DNA of 64,000 nucleotides from Gordonia alkanivorans NBRC 16433 (lineage in GTDB: Bacteria > Actinomycetota > Actinomycetes > Mycobacteriales > Mycobacteriaceae): the NCBI RefSeq assembly GCF_000225505.1, contig NZ_BACI01000016.1, forward strand, positions 95,131 to 159,130, in the 5' to 3' direction. This document shows, in pieces, positions 51,998 to 60,136 of the stretch (its first letter is position 1; each line of letters begins with the position of its first letter). The position numbers and the translations under genes were made by a program. The notes below the pieces were generated by a model that had not been told where the DNA came from, ran no database searches, and worked only from the letters and a program-made list of their open reading frames with translations.

Positions 51998-52053
51998 GAT
52001 TCGGTCCCGGACGGCTGGGATTCGGTCTCGGACGCGGCCCCTGTGCGGCCCCG
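51998..52053. repeat. Left-end repeats: tandem GATTCGGTCYCGGACG and GCGGCCCC motifs
   Basis: GATTCGGTCCCGGACG (51998-52013) recurs as GATTCGGTCTCGGACG (52019-52034), 15/16 identical with a 21-bp period (two helical turns). Immediately after, GCGGCCCCTGTGCGGCCCCG (52034-52053) carries GCGGCCCC twice. A near copy of the latter (17/20) lies at 63923-63942 near the other end of the element. Arrays like this next to an attachment site are typical integrase or excisionase arm-binding sites. Confidence 0.5.
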
Positions 52054-52101
52054 TTTGGATGAACGGCATGCGGGTGAGCCGGTAACAGCTCGCGTGGTGA
52101 G

Positions 52102-53007
52102 ATGCTTGTCGGCATGTCCGTTAAGGTGCCTCCCTACCAAGACATGCTGTGGCCGACGTTGCAGGCCGTCATTGCTCTCGGAGGGTCCGCTTCCATTGAA
52201 GAACTCGACGCAGCGGTGATCGAACGTGAGGGATACCCGCGCGAAATGCAGGACGTGCTGCACGGCGACGGACCCACTACGGAGATCAAGTACCGCCTTG
52301 CGTGGGCGCGCACATATTTGAAGGGGATGGGACTTCTAACCAACAGTAAGCGCGGCGTTTGGAGTGTGACTGAACTCGGCAGGGTGACTTCTGAGACCCA
52401 GATCGAGCCACTGCGAGCCGAGTACATCCAAACCGTGCGTGAGAACCGCATCAAGAAGCGACAAGGTCGATCGGAGGCCGTGCGGGATGCGGAGTCTCCG
52501 TTGGCTGACGAGCACGGCGGAGATAACGAAGGTGTGGAATGGCAGGAACGCCTGCTAGATGTACTACTGGAGATGTCCCCGGCGGGCTTCGAGAATCTCG
52601 CTAAGAGGCTTCTCCGCGAGTCAGGGTTCTCAAGCGTGGTCGTTACCGGCAAGAGTGGCGATGGCGGGATCGACGGGATGGGTGTGCTCCAATTGTCTCT
52701 GTTGAGCTTTCCCGTCTACTTTCAATGCAAGCGGTACCGAGGCAGTGTGGGGTCTTCTGCGGTGCGCGACTTCCGGGGCGCCATGGCGGGACGTGGCGAA
52801 AAGGGACTGCTGATCACCACTGGATCTTTCACGAAGGACGCTCAAGACGAGTCGAAGCGTGACGGAGCGCCGCCGATAGACCTCATCGACGGCGACAGGC
52901 TATGCCAACTTCTCAAAGAGAACGCGCTTGGCGTCGAAACGCGGGAACGTGTGGTTGAAGACGTCACCGTCGATCCAGACTTCTTCTCCGCGCTGGAGCC
53001 GCGGTAG
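52102..53007 (+). CDS. Mrr-family restriction endonuclease-like protein
   Basis: A 301-residue protein with an N-terminal winged-helix Mrr_N domain (YQDMLWPTLQAVIALGGSAS, about residues 12-100) and a C-terminal Mrr_cat PD-(D/E)xK nuclease: ENLAKRLLRESGFSSVVVTG, Asp191 in GDGGIDGMG and Gln208-Cys-Lys210 in VYFQCKRY, then LLITTGSFTKDAQDESKRDG. Mrr proteins cut modified or foreign DNA (type IV restriction). As the first gene inside the element it could exclude other phages. The start is 52102 or ATG 52114; no strong ribosome site favours either. Confidence 0.88.
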   Translation: MLVGMSVKVPPYQDMLWPTLQAVIALGGSASIEELDAAVIEREGYPREMQDVLHGDGPTTEIKYRLAWARTYLKGMGLLTNSKRGVWSVTELGRVTSETQIEPLRAEYIQTVRENRIKKRQGRSEAVRDAESPLADEHGGDNEGVEWQERLLDVLLEMSPAGFENLAKRLLRESGFSSVVVTGKSGDGGIDGMGVLQLSLLSFPVYFQCKRYRGSVGSSAVRDFRGAMAGRGEKGLLITTGSFTKDAQDESKRDGAPPIDLIDGDRLCQLLKENALGVETRERVVEDVTVDPDFFSALEPR

Positions 53008-53236
53008 ACGCCCGCCAGTCTTCTCCCTCGACGCTGCGCTATCCCAATTCGTATTGACGCGCAGTGTGTGCGGGGGAGCTTCGAGTACCGTTAGGACCGA
53101 GCCGTCGTCGGAGGCGACCGGCTCAGCATCTTATCCGCTCAACCCCGCTGCGCGGTGCGTAGCAACTCCCTGGGCTGGTGGCCTGGAGCGAGAGCAAACC
53201 TCAGATCACGCCACCCAAACAACAGGGGAGACAACT
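53008..53236. other. Gap upstream of the capsid gene
   Basis: About 229 bp with no recognised gene. It ends with AGGGGAG (53224-53230), the ribosome binding site of the capsid gene. It probably holds that gene's promoter. An open frame runs through it from 52928 but has no support as protein. Confidence 0.4.
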
Positions 53237-54403
53237 ATGTCCGTGCAACCCGTCCGTCAGCTCGCGCTCGCACCCATCTTCGGTGCAGAACCCCGGCGAG
53301 GCCGAGGTATCAGCAGCCAGGCCGACGTCCTCGTCAACTCCACCGCCGACGGCATCGACCTCAACGTCATCTGGGACGAGTGGGCGGCGGTGCTGGAGGT
53401 CTGGAACGAGGAGCGCGCCTCGATCGCCTCCCTCCTCAGCTTCTATACGACGCTGCGTGGCGAGGCCGTCCCGCAGACGTTGGCACAGATGAAGTTTGAG
53501 GAAGCCTCCGAGTTCGGTGTCCCGGTTTCGGGCCGTGCCGATGCAGACGTGCTGCGCCTCGGCTATACCTTCACGGACTACGATCTGCGACTCGGCACTA
53601 CTTGGAAGTTCCTGCGCGACGCCGATTCTCGGCAACTCGACGCCAACCTCACCCAGGCAATCGAGGCAGATAACCGATTGCTGACCGGTACCGTGCTGAA
53701 CCGGTTGTTCGATCCGACGCCCGGCGCCAACGAGGACGCAACGACCGTCTATGGCCTCTACACCGGTGACGACGGGATCGCCCCGCCGCCGTATATGGGC
53801 GTGGAGTTCCCCGAGACCACGTCGCACTACCTCGTCAGCGGCGCCAACACAATCGACTCCGGGGATCTTGAACTGGCAATCAAGGCCATCACCTCCAAGG
53901 GCTACGGCCCGGTGGCCGGCGCCCAGCTCATCATTCTCTGCAACGAGTTCGAGGCAGACGTGATCGCGACGTTCCGTCGCGGCGAGGAGTCCCGGACGGG
54001 TGGGCCGGTCGCCAAGTACGACTTCGTACTGTCGAAGTCGGCTCCGGCATACCTCACCGAGGAGACAGTCGTCGGACAGCAGGCCCCCGAAACCTATAAG
54101 GGACTACCAGTCTTCGGGAGTTATGGTCATGCGCTCGTGATCACGTCGAACCTGATCCCGGCCGGGTACGTTGCGGTCGCGGCGACGGGCGGTCCCAACT
54201 CGGAGGTCAACCCGATCGCGATTCGGCAGCACACCAACGCCGCCTATCACGGCTTGCGGATCATCCCCGGAGCGGAGAAGTATCCCCTCCAGAACTCATA
54301 TCTCCAGCGATCCTTCGGAGTCGGCACCCGTCGTCGCGGTGCGGCAGCCGTGATCCAGGTGAAGTCGACGGGAGACTACGAACCGCCCACGTTCGCAGTC
54401 TGA
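53237..54403 (+). CDS. Phage major capsid-like protein
   Basis: A 388-residue protein resembling HK97-fold major capsid proteins of actinobacteriophages. Recognisable parts are DLNVIWDEWAAVLEVWNEER, KFEEASEFGVPVSGRADADV, YTFTDYDLRLGTTWKFLRDA, LTGTVLNRLFDPTP and NSYLQRSFGVGTRRRGAAAV at the C-terminus. The ATG at 53237 has AGGGGAG six bases upstream; the open frame from 52928 is not used. No protease, portal or terminase gene is beside it, so it cannot build a virion alone. It may be used to redirect a helper phage's capsid, or be a relic. An encapsulin is less likely, since it is longer and has no cargo gene. Confidence 0.75.
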   Translation: MSVQPVRQLALAPIFGAEPRRGRGISSQADVLVNSTADGIDLNVIWDEWAAVLEVWNEERASIASLLSFYTTLRGEAVPQTLAQMKFEEASEFGVPVSGRADADVLRLGYTFTDYDLRLGTTWKFLRDADSRQLDANLTQAIEADNRLLTGTVLNRLFDPTPGANEDATTVYGLYTGDDGIAPPPYMGVEFPETTSHYLVSGANTIDSGDLELAIKAITSKGYGPVAGAQLIILCNEFEADVIATFRRGEESRTGGPVAKYDFVLSKSAPAYLTEETVVGQQAPETYKGLPVFGSYGHALVITSNLIPAGYVAVAATGGPNSEVNPIAIRQHTNAAYHGLRIIPGAEKYPLQNSYLQRSFGVGTRRRGAAAVIQVKSTGDYEPPTFAV

Positions 54404-54488
54404 ATCGACTTTCGAACCCTGCCCAGTCCGGCGTGCTTACCTCCTCGAGCGCAACCGAGGGGGGCGGACCCATCTAAGGAGACACACA

Positions 54489-54746
54489 ATGCGCAACCCA
54501 AGAGATCCCGGCGAATCGGAGTTCTCGACTGGGCGGGCGAATGGTCGCCGCACCACGACCGACCCCTACCGTCCGGCCCGCGACGCCATGCCGGGCAACC
54601 CAGGTCCGACCGTGACCCCGCTGAGCGTGGAGGGTGGACATACGTATCGCGGCACAATCGCAAGCGACACCACCGCCGAGGCGCAAGCTCGGTTGCTTCC
54701 TCCTCCCACCGCTCCGCTGCCGAGGAAGCGAGTCCGACGAGCGTAG
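54489..54746 (+). CDS. Small element protein, 85 residues
   Basis: MRNPRDPGESEFSTGRANGR onward is a polar, Arg/Pro-rich, probably disordered protein ending in the basic PLPRKRVRRA. A strong AAGGAG (54476-54481) precedes the ATG, so it is probably expressed, 85 bp after the capsid gene. No family is recognised. Position after a capsid gene could suggest a minor virion or scaffold component, but this is speculation. Confidence 0.55.
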   Translation: MRNPRDPGESEFSTGRANGRRTTTDPYRPARDAMPGNPGPTVTPLSVEGGHTYRGTIASDTTAEAQARLLPPPTAPLPRKRVRRA

Positions 54747-55206
54747 TAGCGCGGATGTGTGGCAAGTCACACGCGGGGATGACTGGCGAGAAACGCGCCT
54801 CAGTACCGCGTGTACGCGTTTTCACGAGATCGCCCAATAGCTACCTACTCGGGGCTTGTTACTCGAAAGTGATAGTTGAACGCTTATCTGTTGGTGTGCA
54901 ACGTAATTCGCGTACCGGTCCGGAACGGTTCGGGTACGATCTAGGTATCGGCCCCGAGAAGCCCGGCCCGCGCGAGCGTCCCGGAGGAGGAACGGACCAG
55001 TCGAAGCCATCGAGGCGGCAGGTGTTAAGCCGTCCTCCGTGAACGCCAGTGAGGCGCGCCCATTCCTGTTGGCGGGAACCCAGTTAAGGGTGGCGCGCTT
55101 AGGCAAGTAGACGACAACAAACCACGCATGCAACTGGCCGATCTCTGCCAGGGCGTGCGTCGTGCGTCGTGCGTCGACTGGCATTGTTCCCACAGAGGAC
55201 AACAAC
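54747..55206. other. Regulatory gap of the element with a 23-codon ORF
   Basis: About 460 bp between the small protein gene and the excisionase-like gene. It contains GGAACGGTTC (a GAAC-G-GTTC palindrome) and a short ORF, GTG 55039 to TAG 55110, encoding MNASEARPFLLAGTQLRVAR then LGK. The opening GTGAACGCCAG also begins the 26-codon ORF before the primase gene. An antisense frame at 54822-55208 has no features of a protein. Promoters for the rightward replication/excision genes are expected here. Confidence 0.4.
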
Positions 55207-55431
55207 ATGCATAAACCGGAAGAGCCCCACTATCGCGGCGAACAGGCGGCCGCTGAGCGGATCGCCGAGAAGTACGGCGTGCGTTGCAGTTCCAGATTCG
55301 TTAAGACGGAGACCGAGTCGGGCCGGTTGGCCGTCGTGATCTTCGCTCACCAGCGGTGGTATGCGGAAAGCGACCTCGACGCCTGGTTCGCTTCGAAGCG
55401 CAAGGTTCTCAGCACGGGCGGTGCAGCATGA
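55207..55431 (+). CDS. Excisionase-like small DNA-binding protein
   Basis: A 74-residue protein, MHKPEEPHYRGEQAAAERIA then EKYGVRC...FAHQRWYAESDLDAWFASKR. The closing W-Y-xE-SDLDAWFASKR is the wing of an AlpA/excisionase-type winged helix, as in phage Xis proteins. It likely directs excision by the tyrosine integrase. Its stop overlaps the ATG of the next gene by four bases. The longer frame from 55162 is unlikely. Confidence 0.65.
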   Translation: MHKPEEPHYRGEQAAAERIAEKYGVRCSSRFVKTETESGRLAVVIFAHQRWYAESDLDAWFASKRKVLSTGGAA

Positions 55432-56405
55432 CGCCGGAGCGCCGCGCGGAGATACTGGCGAAGCCCTACATGGCGAACTTGGCTCTGCGGCATCGAACCG
55501 CTAATCCTCAGGTGGATGCGGAGGAGGCGGGCACACGAGACGTCAAGCACTATTCACCTCGGGCCAGATCGAATCCAATTGTGGGGCCGGTGCTTGCGGA
55601 GGTTGCGGATACGCCGGTGACCTACCCCGAGCCCTCGAATCTCGCAGAGCTGCTGGCGTATCTGTACTCGAACTTGGCCCGGCGTCGCCTGCTCAACTTC
55701 CGCGCGGGTGGCTACACGACGGAAGAGCTGCGGGACGCGACGGACCCAGCACTGCTGCGGCCCGAGCGAGTGCAGACCTACGAGGGACTGCTTGGCCGGG
55801 CGGTAGTGGGTGCTTCTGGGCAAATCGATGTCATCCTCCATGATCCTGCTGCTCCGCGCGTCGGGGGTGCGCCGGTTGCGTTCCCGACCGTTGCGAATCC
55901 GTTTGCGTCGGTGCTGCCGTACGACAATGTCCGCTACCTTCCTCTGCCAGACGACGCATCGAGCGACGAACATGGCGTCGCGTGCAGTGTCCTCCACTTG
56001 CGTCAGAAGGGCGCAGAGGATGGCGACGAGGGCTCTGATGACTTCCACTTCGATGACTTCGACGACGATGTTCCGCAGGACACCGAACCTTGGACGCGTC
56101 CTTCACCGATCAAAGACGCAGAGCCGCAGGAGGCATGGTCGGTCGAAAGACTCGTCTCGTGGCTGATGCACCGCTTCGCGTCAGCGTGCATCTTCTGTGA
56201 GAGGGCAGGACGAGACCGGGCGCCGGACTGGGGCGGGGTTGTCGTACGCCGAGGGCAGCGAGTTCACGTTCTACCGATCTGCTCGACGTGCCTTTGTGAT
56301 GCGACCGGCGTCTACGAGCTGGGGCTCTTAGACAACTCGTTAGACATCTTTCGCAACGATGGTTTCCACGATGATCACGGGTGGTTTGAGGACCGGTGGC
56401 TCTAG
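55428..56405 (+). CDS. Element protein with C-terminal Cys4 zinc-ribbon
   Basis: A 325-residue protein of unknown family. The C-terminal part has two CxxC pairs, SACIFCERAGRD and LPICSTCLCDATG, probably one zinc site. Before it lies an acidic stretch (DDFHFDDFDDDVPQD). The N-terminal half has LAELLAYLYSNLARRRLLNF and a possible HTH. Its overlap with the excisionase-like gene and position before the primase suggest a role in replication or its control, not shown by sequence. Confidence 0.6.
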   Translation: MTPERRAEILAKPYMANLALRHRTANPQVDAEEAGTRDVKHYSPRARSNPIVGPVLAEVADTPVTYPEPSNLAELLAYLYSNLARRRLLNFRAGGYTTEELRDATDPALLRPERVQTYEGLLGRAVVGASGQIDVILHDPAAPRVGGAPVAFPTVANPFASVLPYDNVRYLPLPDDASSDEHGVACSVLHLRQKGAEDGDEGSDDFHFDDFDDDVPQDTEPWTRPSPIKDAEPQEAWSVERLVSWLMHRFASACIFCERAGRDRAPDWGGVVVRRGQRVHVLPICSTCLCDATGVYELGLLDNSLDIFRNDGFHDDHGWFEDRWL

Positions 56406-56462
56406 CTTTCGCCAGCCCCGTAAACGCCGACTGACGTCCACAGAGGCCGGGATTAAGGCTCT

Positions 56463-56543
56463 GTGAACGCCAGCGACGTTGATCCAGGGAGCGGGCGACC
56501 TGGTATCGAATCCATCTGCGCAACAGAAAGACTCGCACTATGA
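56463..56543 (+). CDS. 26-codon ORF overlapping the primase start
   Basis: MNASDVDPGSGRPGIESICA then TERLAL begins at GTG 56463 and ends TGA 56541-56543, overlapping the ATG of the primase gene (ATGA). Together with the similar GTGAACGCCAG start at 55039 it may be a translated leader that couples to the next gene. Evidence is limited to position and the shared start. Confidence 0.35.
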   Translation: MNASDVDPGSGRPGIESICATERLAL

Positions 56544-58819
56544 GCATACCTAACCTCTCGTTCGATACAGCTGACGACGAGTCCCGACCACCTGCCGAAA
56601 GGGTCTCGCGCGATCCCGAGCGTCCCGACGAACGGCTGCGCGAGACGAGCGTTCCCGTCGCCGAGCGGGCGAGGGAGGGCCTGAACGGTACGTCGGCGGC
56701 ATCGGCTACCCCTCGCGGTTCAACGCGACGAGGGCGTTACGACCGTCTATCACCCGACGAGTTCGTAACGCACGGCGAACGGCTGATGGAACGGGGATGG
56801 CATCCGATTCCCCTGGGGGACGGAAAGAGGGACAGTAAGGGCAAGACGCTCCTTGAAATCGGGGTCACTGGTCACCGTGGCGTTGACGCAGATAGTGTTG
56901 AAACACTGCGGAAATGGGCCAGCAAGCACGCTTCGCGTCGCGGCGGTCTGAATCTCGGAGTGCGGATGCCGCTGGGGGTGATCGGTATTGACGTCGATTG
57001 TTACGACGGCAAACCCGGGGCCGAGACGATTGCAGCGTGCGAGACCCAGTGGGGCAAGCTTCCTGCCACCTGGACTTTGACCGCTAGGACAGACGGAAGC
57101 CGGAAGCTCTTCCTCCGAGTGCCTGACGGGTGGGTCGGGGTAGGCCGGTTGCCGAACGGCGGTGTTGAGCTACTTCAGCGCCACCTGCGCTACTCGGTCG
57201 CTCCTCCCTCGGTTCATCACTCCGGGAACCTAGTTCGAGCTTTCGGCCCGGATGGGAAGGGGTGTGAACAACTCCCGCCTCCTGAGCAGCTACCAGAACT
57301 CCCGCTGCGATGGCTGGAGGGGTTGCGCAGCGACGTGGAGGATCTGCCAGTCAGCAGTAGTGCAGAAGGTCGGGAGCTGCGGGGCCGGTTCCTCGGCGGA
57401 GAGATGGCTCCGGAAGTAGTCGCCAGGATCAACGAGTTCCTGACCGCTTTAGCCGACGGCGCTAGCCGACACGACGCCTGTGCGACCGCAACATACGCAC
57501 TGTGCGCCCTTGGCGCTGAACAGTATGCGGGCGTGGCTGGAGCGTTGAACCTCGTGGAGAGTGCCTTTGTTCATGCTGTGGCGAGTGAGCGTGGCGGGGA
57601 GGCGGTGGCGCGCGAGGAGTTCGACCGCATGATGAACGGTGCACTCAGGAAAGTGGCTAGGAACAATCCGGCCGCGAGCTTAACGGCTGAGGACGTGGCG
57701 TTGGCTCGCGAAGCCTTTGCGCCGGGCGGTGTCTGGCATCCGGACAACCCGAAGGGCAACGTCTATTACCTGCATCGGCGCGGTCAGCGCGCCGATCCGC
57801 CGCCGCAGGCCGATGGACGCCAGTTCACGCAGTCGCTGGCTCAGGTGACCCCGACTAAGGTGCGATGGTTATGGCATCCCTGGATTCCGCTGGGCAAGCT
57901 CACGATCTTCGAGGGCGAACCAGATGTCGGCAAGTCGACCATGACGCTGAAGCTCGCGGCGATGGTGAGCAACGGTGGCCCCTGGCCACGCGTTGACGTC
58001 AGTGGTGACACTAGCCGCAACGAGAAGGGGCTGACCGATCCGGCTGCTGTTGTCCTCGTGGGCGTGGAGGATGACCTAGCCGACACGGTGGTCCCGCGCC
58101 TGGAGGCGGCGAAAGCTGACCTGCAACTGGTTTCGGCAATGGCGAGACCGAGAGACGCAAACGGTCAACCGATTCCGTTCCTTGTTCCCGACGATGTGGC
58201 CAAGCTGCGTCGCGCAATCGACGAGGTGGACGCGAAGCTGGTCGTGATCGACCCGATCAGCGCGTTCATGTCGGACGCGGTAAAACCGGGTAGCGATACG
58301 GCAAACCGTAAGGCGCTCATGACCCTCGCGGATGTCGCTGAGCAAACTGGAGCTGCGATCGTCCTCGTGCGCCACCTCAACAAGGGGACGGGTATGAGCG
58401 CGAAGCACCGTGGGGGAGGGTCTATCGCCTTCACAGCTCTCGCGAGGTCGGTCCTGTTGGCGGCGAAGCTGGACCCGAGCGAGGATCGCGAGAACACCAA
58501 CGCAACACACGCCCTCGCGTCCACCAAAGGGAACCTTGCCCGAGCACCGAAGACGATGGGGTACGAACTGCGTTCCAGCCCCAGCGATCCAGACTCGCCG
58601 GTCGTCCGCTGGGCCGGTGTTCTCGAGGAAAGCGCAGACCAACTCGTCGGTGCGGACGGAACCAAGGGCGACGCCAGAACCAGCGCGCCCGCACGCGATG
58701 AGGCTGGGCGACTGATTCGAGAGATGTTGGCTGATGGGCCCCGCGATGCGAAGGAGGTTCGGAAACATGCGCCGCGAGGAAGGGCTGGGGCCGAAGGCTA
58801 TCGCGAACTGGCTCGATGA
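56540..58819 (+). CDS. Primase-polymerase/helicase of the element, 3' end replaced by duplication
   Basis: A 759-residue replication protein. Residues ~70-275 are a bifunctional primase-polymerase domain with catalytic Asp151/Asp153 (GVIGIDVDCYDGKPG) and YSVAPPSVHHSG. Residues ~440-690 are a RecA-like AAA helicase with Walker A EGEPDVGKST, Walker B KLVVIDPISAFMS and LVRHLNKGTG. The last ~17 residues (APRGRAGAEGYRELAR) come from the 206-bp duplicated DNA beginning at 58766 read in a different frame, so the natural C-terminus (probably a small winged helix beginning EMLADGPRDAKEVRKH) is lost. It may still be active. Confidence 0.85.
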   Translation: MSIPNLSFDTADDESRPPAERVSRDPERPDERLRETSVPVAERAREGLNGTSAASATPRGSTRRGRYDRLSPDEFVTHGERLMERGWHPIPLGDGKRDSKGKTLLEIGVTGHRGVDADSVETLRKWASKHASRRGGLNLGVRMPLGVIGIDVDCYDGKPGAETIAACETQWGKLPATWTLTARTDGSRKLFLRVPDGWVGVGRLPNGGVELLQRHLRYSVAPPSVHHSGNLVRAFGPDGKGCEQLPPPEQLPELPLRWLEGLRSDVEDLPVSSSAEGRELRGRFLGGEMAPEVVARINEFLTALADGASRHDACATATYALCALGAEQYAGVAGALNLVESAFVHAVASERGGEAVAREEFDRMMNGALRKVARNNPAASLTAEDVALAREAFAPGGVWHPDNPKGNVYYLHRRGQRADPPPQADGRQFTQSLAQVTPTKVRWLWHPWIPLGKLTIFEGEPDVGKSTMTLKLAAMVSNGGPWPRVDVSGDTSRNEKGLTDPAAVVLVGVEDDLADTVVPRLEAAKADLQLVSAMARPRDANGQPIPFLVPDDVAKLRRAIDEVDAKLVVIDPISAFMSDAVKPGSDTANRKALMTLADVAEQTGAAIVLVRHLNKGTGMSAKHRGGGSIAFTALARSVLLAAKLDPSEDRENTNATHALASTKGNLARAPKTMGYELRSSPSDPDSPVVRWAGVLEESADQLVGADGTKGDARTSAPARDEAGRLIREMLADGPRDAKEVRKHAPRGRAGAEGYRELAR

Positions 58820-58904
58820 GGCCGGAATCGCAACGCCGGGTGGGGGTTACCGATGGCATTACGCGACAGTTCGTCGGGTGCTGAGTAGGGAAGGGGTGGC
58901 CTGA
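58766..58904 (+). pseudogene. Detached C-terminal fragment of the serine recombinase
   Basis: Encodes the same 45-residue tail as the functional gene (MRREEGLGPKAIANWLDEAG onward to VLSREGVA), including the DNA-binding HTH, without a catalytic domain. It lies out of frame with the primase that runs into it. No start or ribosome site belongs to it. Confidence 0.85.
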
Positions 58905-58905
58905 G

Positions 58906-58971
58906 ATGGCGTCGGTCTCTAGGTTCACGTCCAAGCGGGACAACAAGCCCTACTACAAGGTGAAGTGGCGG
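58906..58971 (+). pseudogene. Detached N-terminal fragment of the tyrosine integrase
   Basis: Holds the first 22 codons of the integrase (MASVSRFTSKRDNKPYYKVK then WR) and then breaks into unrelated sequence (CCGTTTCCGCC). It is the right part of the duplicated 206 bp. A truncated arm-binding peptide could be made, but a function is unlikely. Confidence 0.8.
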
Positions 58972-59331
58972 CCGTTTCCGCCTGGCGGTCGATAACCCCC
59001 CGCGTAGAGCCGCCTCGGCTATCTGCCCCCACGCCGGCCACGTCCATCGCCACGCTAAGTCGCTGAGACGGCGGACCCTTCCCGGTAGGCCGACCCAGCG
59101 TTCAACGTGGGGAGCGTTGGAGGTACCTGGGTAGAACCGCGATCGTAGCGACGCTCTACCGGCCCGACGGGGGCGGAGTGCATACGAAATGAGTTGCCAG
59201 CGAGCAACTGTGGACGTTTCGACAGCATCTAGGTGGCGTACCGTCTGCGTCGTCGGAACCGTCGTAACGACCGTTTTGCGATTCCGACGCCCGCCCACCA
59301 GGAACTACGCCGAAACGCAGGAGAGAACACG
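58972..59331. other. Non-coding DNA before the serine recombinase, with res-like palindromes
   Basis: About 360 bp between the repeat and the recombinase start. Near 59249-59290 a GTCGGAA...TTCCGAC inverted repeat encloses GTCGTAACGAC, itself a near-perfect palindrome. Such nested dyads in front of a resolvase gene are reminiscent of res sites. Promoter elements for recombinase and integrase are presumably here. No protein coding seen. Confidence 0.4.
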
Positions 59332-60069
59332 ATGACCAAGAGCAAGCCCACGTCCAGAGCGGAGGCGCTACGCCGCGCCCTGGCCGATAAGTCGCAGCCA
59401 GCCGAGCCGGAGGTGGCCGAGTACCAACCACTGAAAGTTATTGGCTACGTCAGGGTATCGACCACTGTGCAGGACACCAACGGCTACGGCTTGCGATCCC
59501 AGCGGGATTCTCTGGCAGAGTATTGCAGGGAACGTGGCCACCAGTTGCTCACTGTTACAAGCGATGTGGTCAGCGGCGGTAAGGCCGCGGAGATGCACGG
59601 CCGAGCCGTCGCGATCAACGCCCTCGAAGCGGGCATGGCGGATGCGTTGCTGGTGCGGGCACTGGACCGTGCGACCCGCGACCAACTCGACGCCGCCGAA
59701 CTCTACAAGCGCGCCGAGTTGCACGGTTGGCGACTGCTGGATCTGGAAGGGGCGGACAGCGGCGAACCCAGCCAGCGACTCACCGCCGACATACGCCTCG
59801 CCGTGGCTGCGGAAGAGCGCCGACGCATCAGCGTCCGCACCAAGGAGGGCCTGGCCCGAGCGAAGCGCGAGGGAAAGAAGCTTGGCCGGCCAAGTCGCAT
59901 CGACCCGCTCGTGGTGAAGGAGATCGTCAGCATGCGCCGCGAGGAAGGGCTGGGGCCGAAGGCTATCGCGAACTGGCTCGATGAGGCCGGAATCGCAACG
60001 CCGGGTGGGGGTTACCGATGGCATTACGCGACAGTTCGTCGGGTGCTGAGTAGGGAAGGGGTGGCCTGA
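59332..60069 (+). CDS. Small serine recombinase (resolvase/invertase type)
   Basis: A 245-residue protein with a resolvase catalytic domain: VIGYVRVSTTVQDTNGYGLR holds the nucleophile Ser43, and LLVRALDRATRDQLDAAELY and RLAVAAEERRRISVRTKEGL are the other conserved helices. The C-terminal HTH is IVSMRREEGLGPKAIANWLD, AGIATPGGGYRWHYATVRRVL. The start MTKSKPTSRAEALRRAL at 59332 adds a ~35-residue lead. The stop lies one base before the integrase ATG. It is not the large phage-type integrase; its partner sites are unknown. Its 3' end is within the 206-bp repeat. Confidence 0.9.
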   Translation: MTKSKPTSRAEALRRALADKSQPAEPEVAEYQPLKVIGYVRVSTTVQDTNGYGLRSQRDSLAEYCRERGHQLLTVTSDVVSGGKAAEMHGRAVAINALEAGMADALLVRALDRATRDQLDAAELYKRAELHGWRLLDLEGADSGEPSQRLTADIRLAVAAEERRRISVRTKEGLARAKREGKKLGRPSRIDPLVVKEIVSMRREEGLGPKAIANWLDEAGIATPGGGYRWHYATVRRVLSREGVA

Positions 60070-60136
60070 GATGGCGTCGGTCTCTAGGTTCACGTCCAAG
60101 CGGGACAACAAGCCCTACTACAAGGTGAAGTGGCGG
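59931..60136. repeat. 206-bp direct repeat, right copy
   Basis: The original-looking copy: it spans the functional 3' end of the serine recombinase gene and 5' end of the integrase gene. The identical left copy is at 58766-58971. Recombination between the two would delete 1165 bp, including the whole serine recombinase gene, but leave the integrase intact. Confidence 0.95.

Larger units (their letters stand above)
58766..58971. repeat. 206-bp direct repeat, left copy
   Basis: Identical to 59931-60136 (offset 1165 bp) along its whole length by direct reading. It starts CATGCGCCGCGAGG and ends AAGTGGCGG. It carries the last 46 codons of the serine recombinase and the first 22 of the integrase. 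The left copy joins the primase gene at 58765/58766 and non-coding DNA at 58971/58972. Confidence 0.95.

Noticed and set aside
53237..54403. Capsid-like protein as an encapsulin nanocompartment shell.
   Set aside because: Longer than typical encapsulins, no cargo gene beside it, and it lies in a phage-like element.
54822..55208. A 128-codon antisense frame in the element's regulatory gap.
   Set aside because: No ribosome site, no recognisable domain and it overlaps the promoter region of rightward genes.
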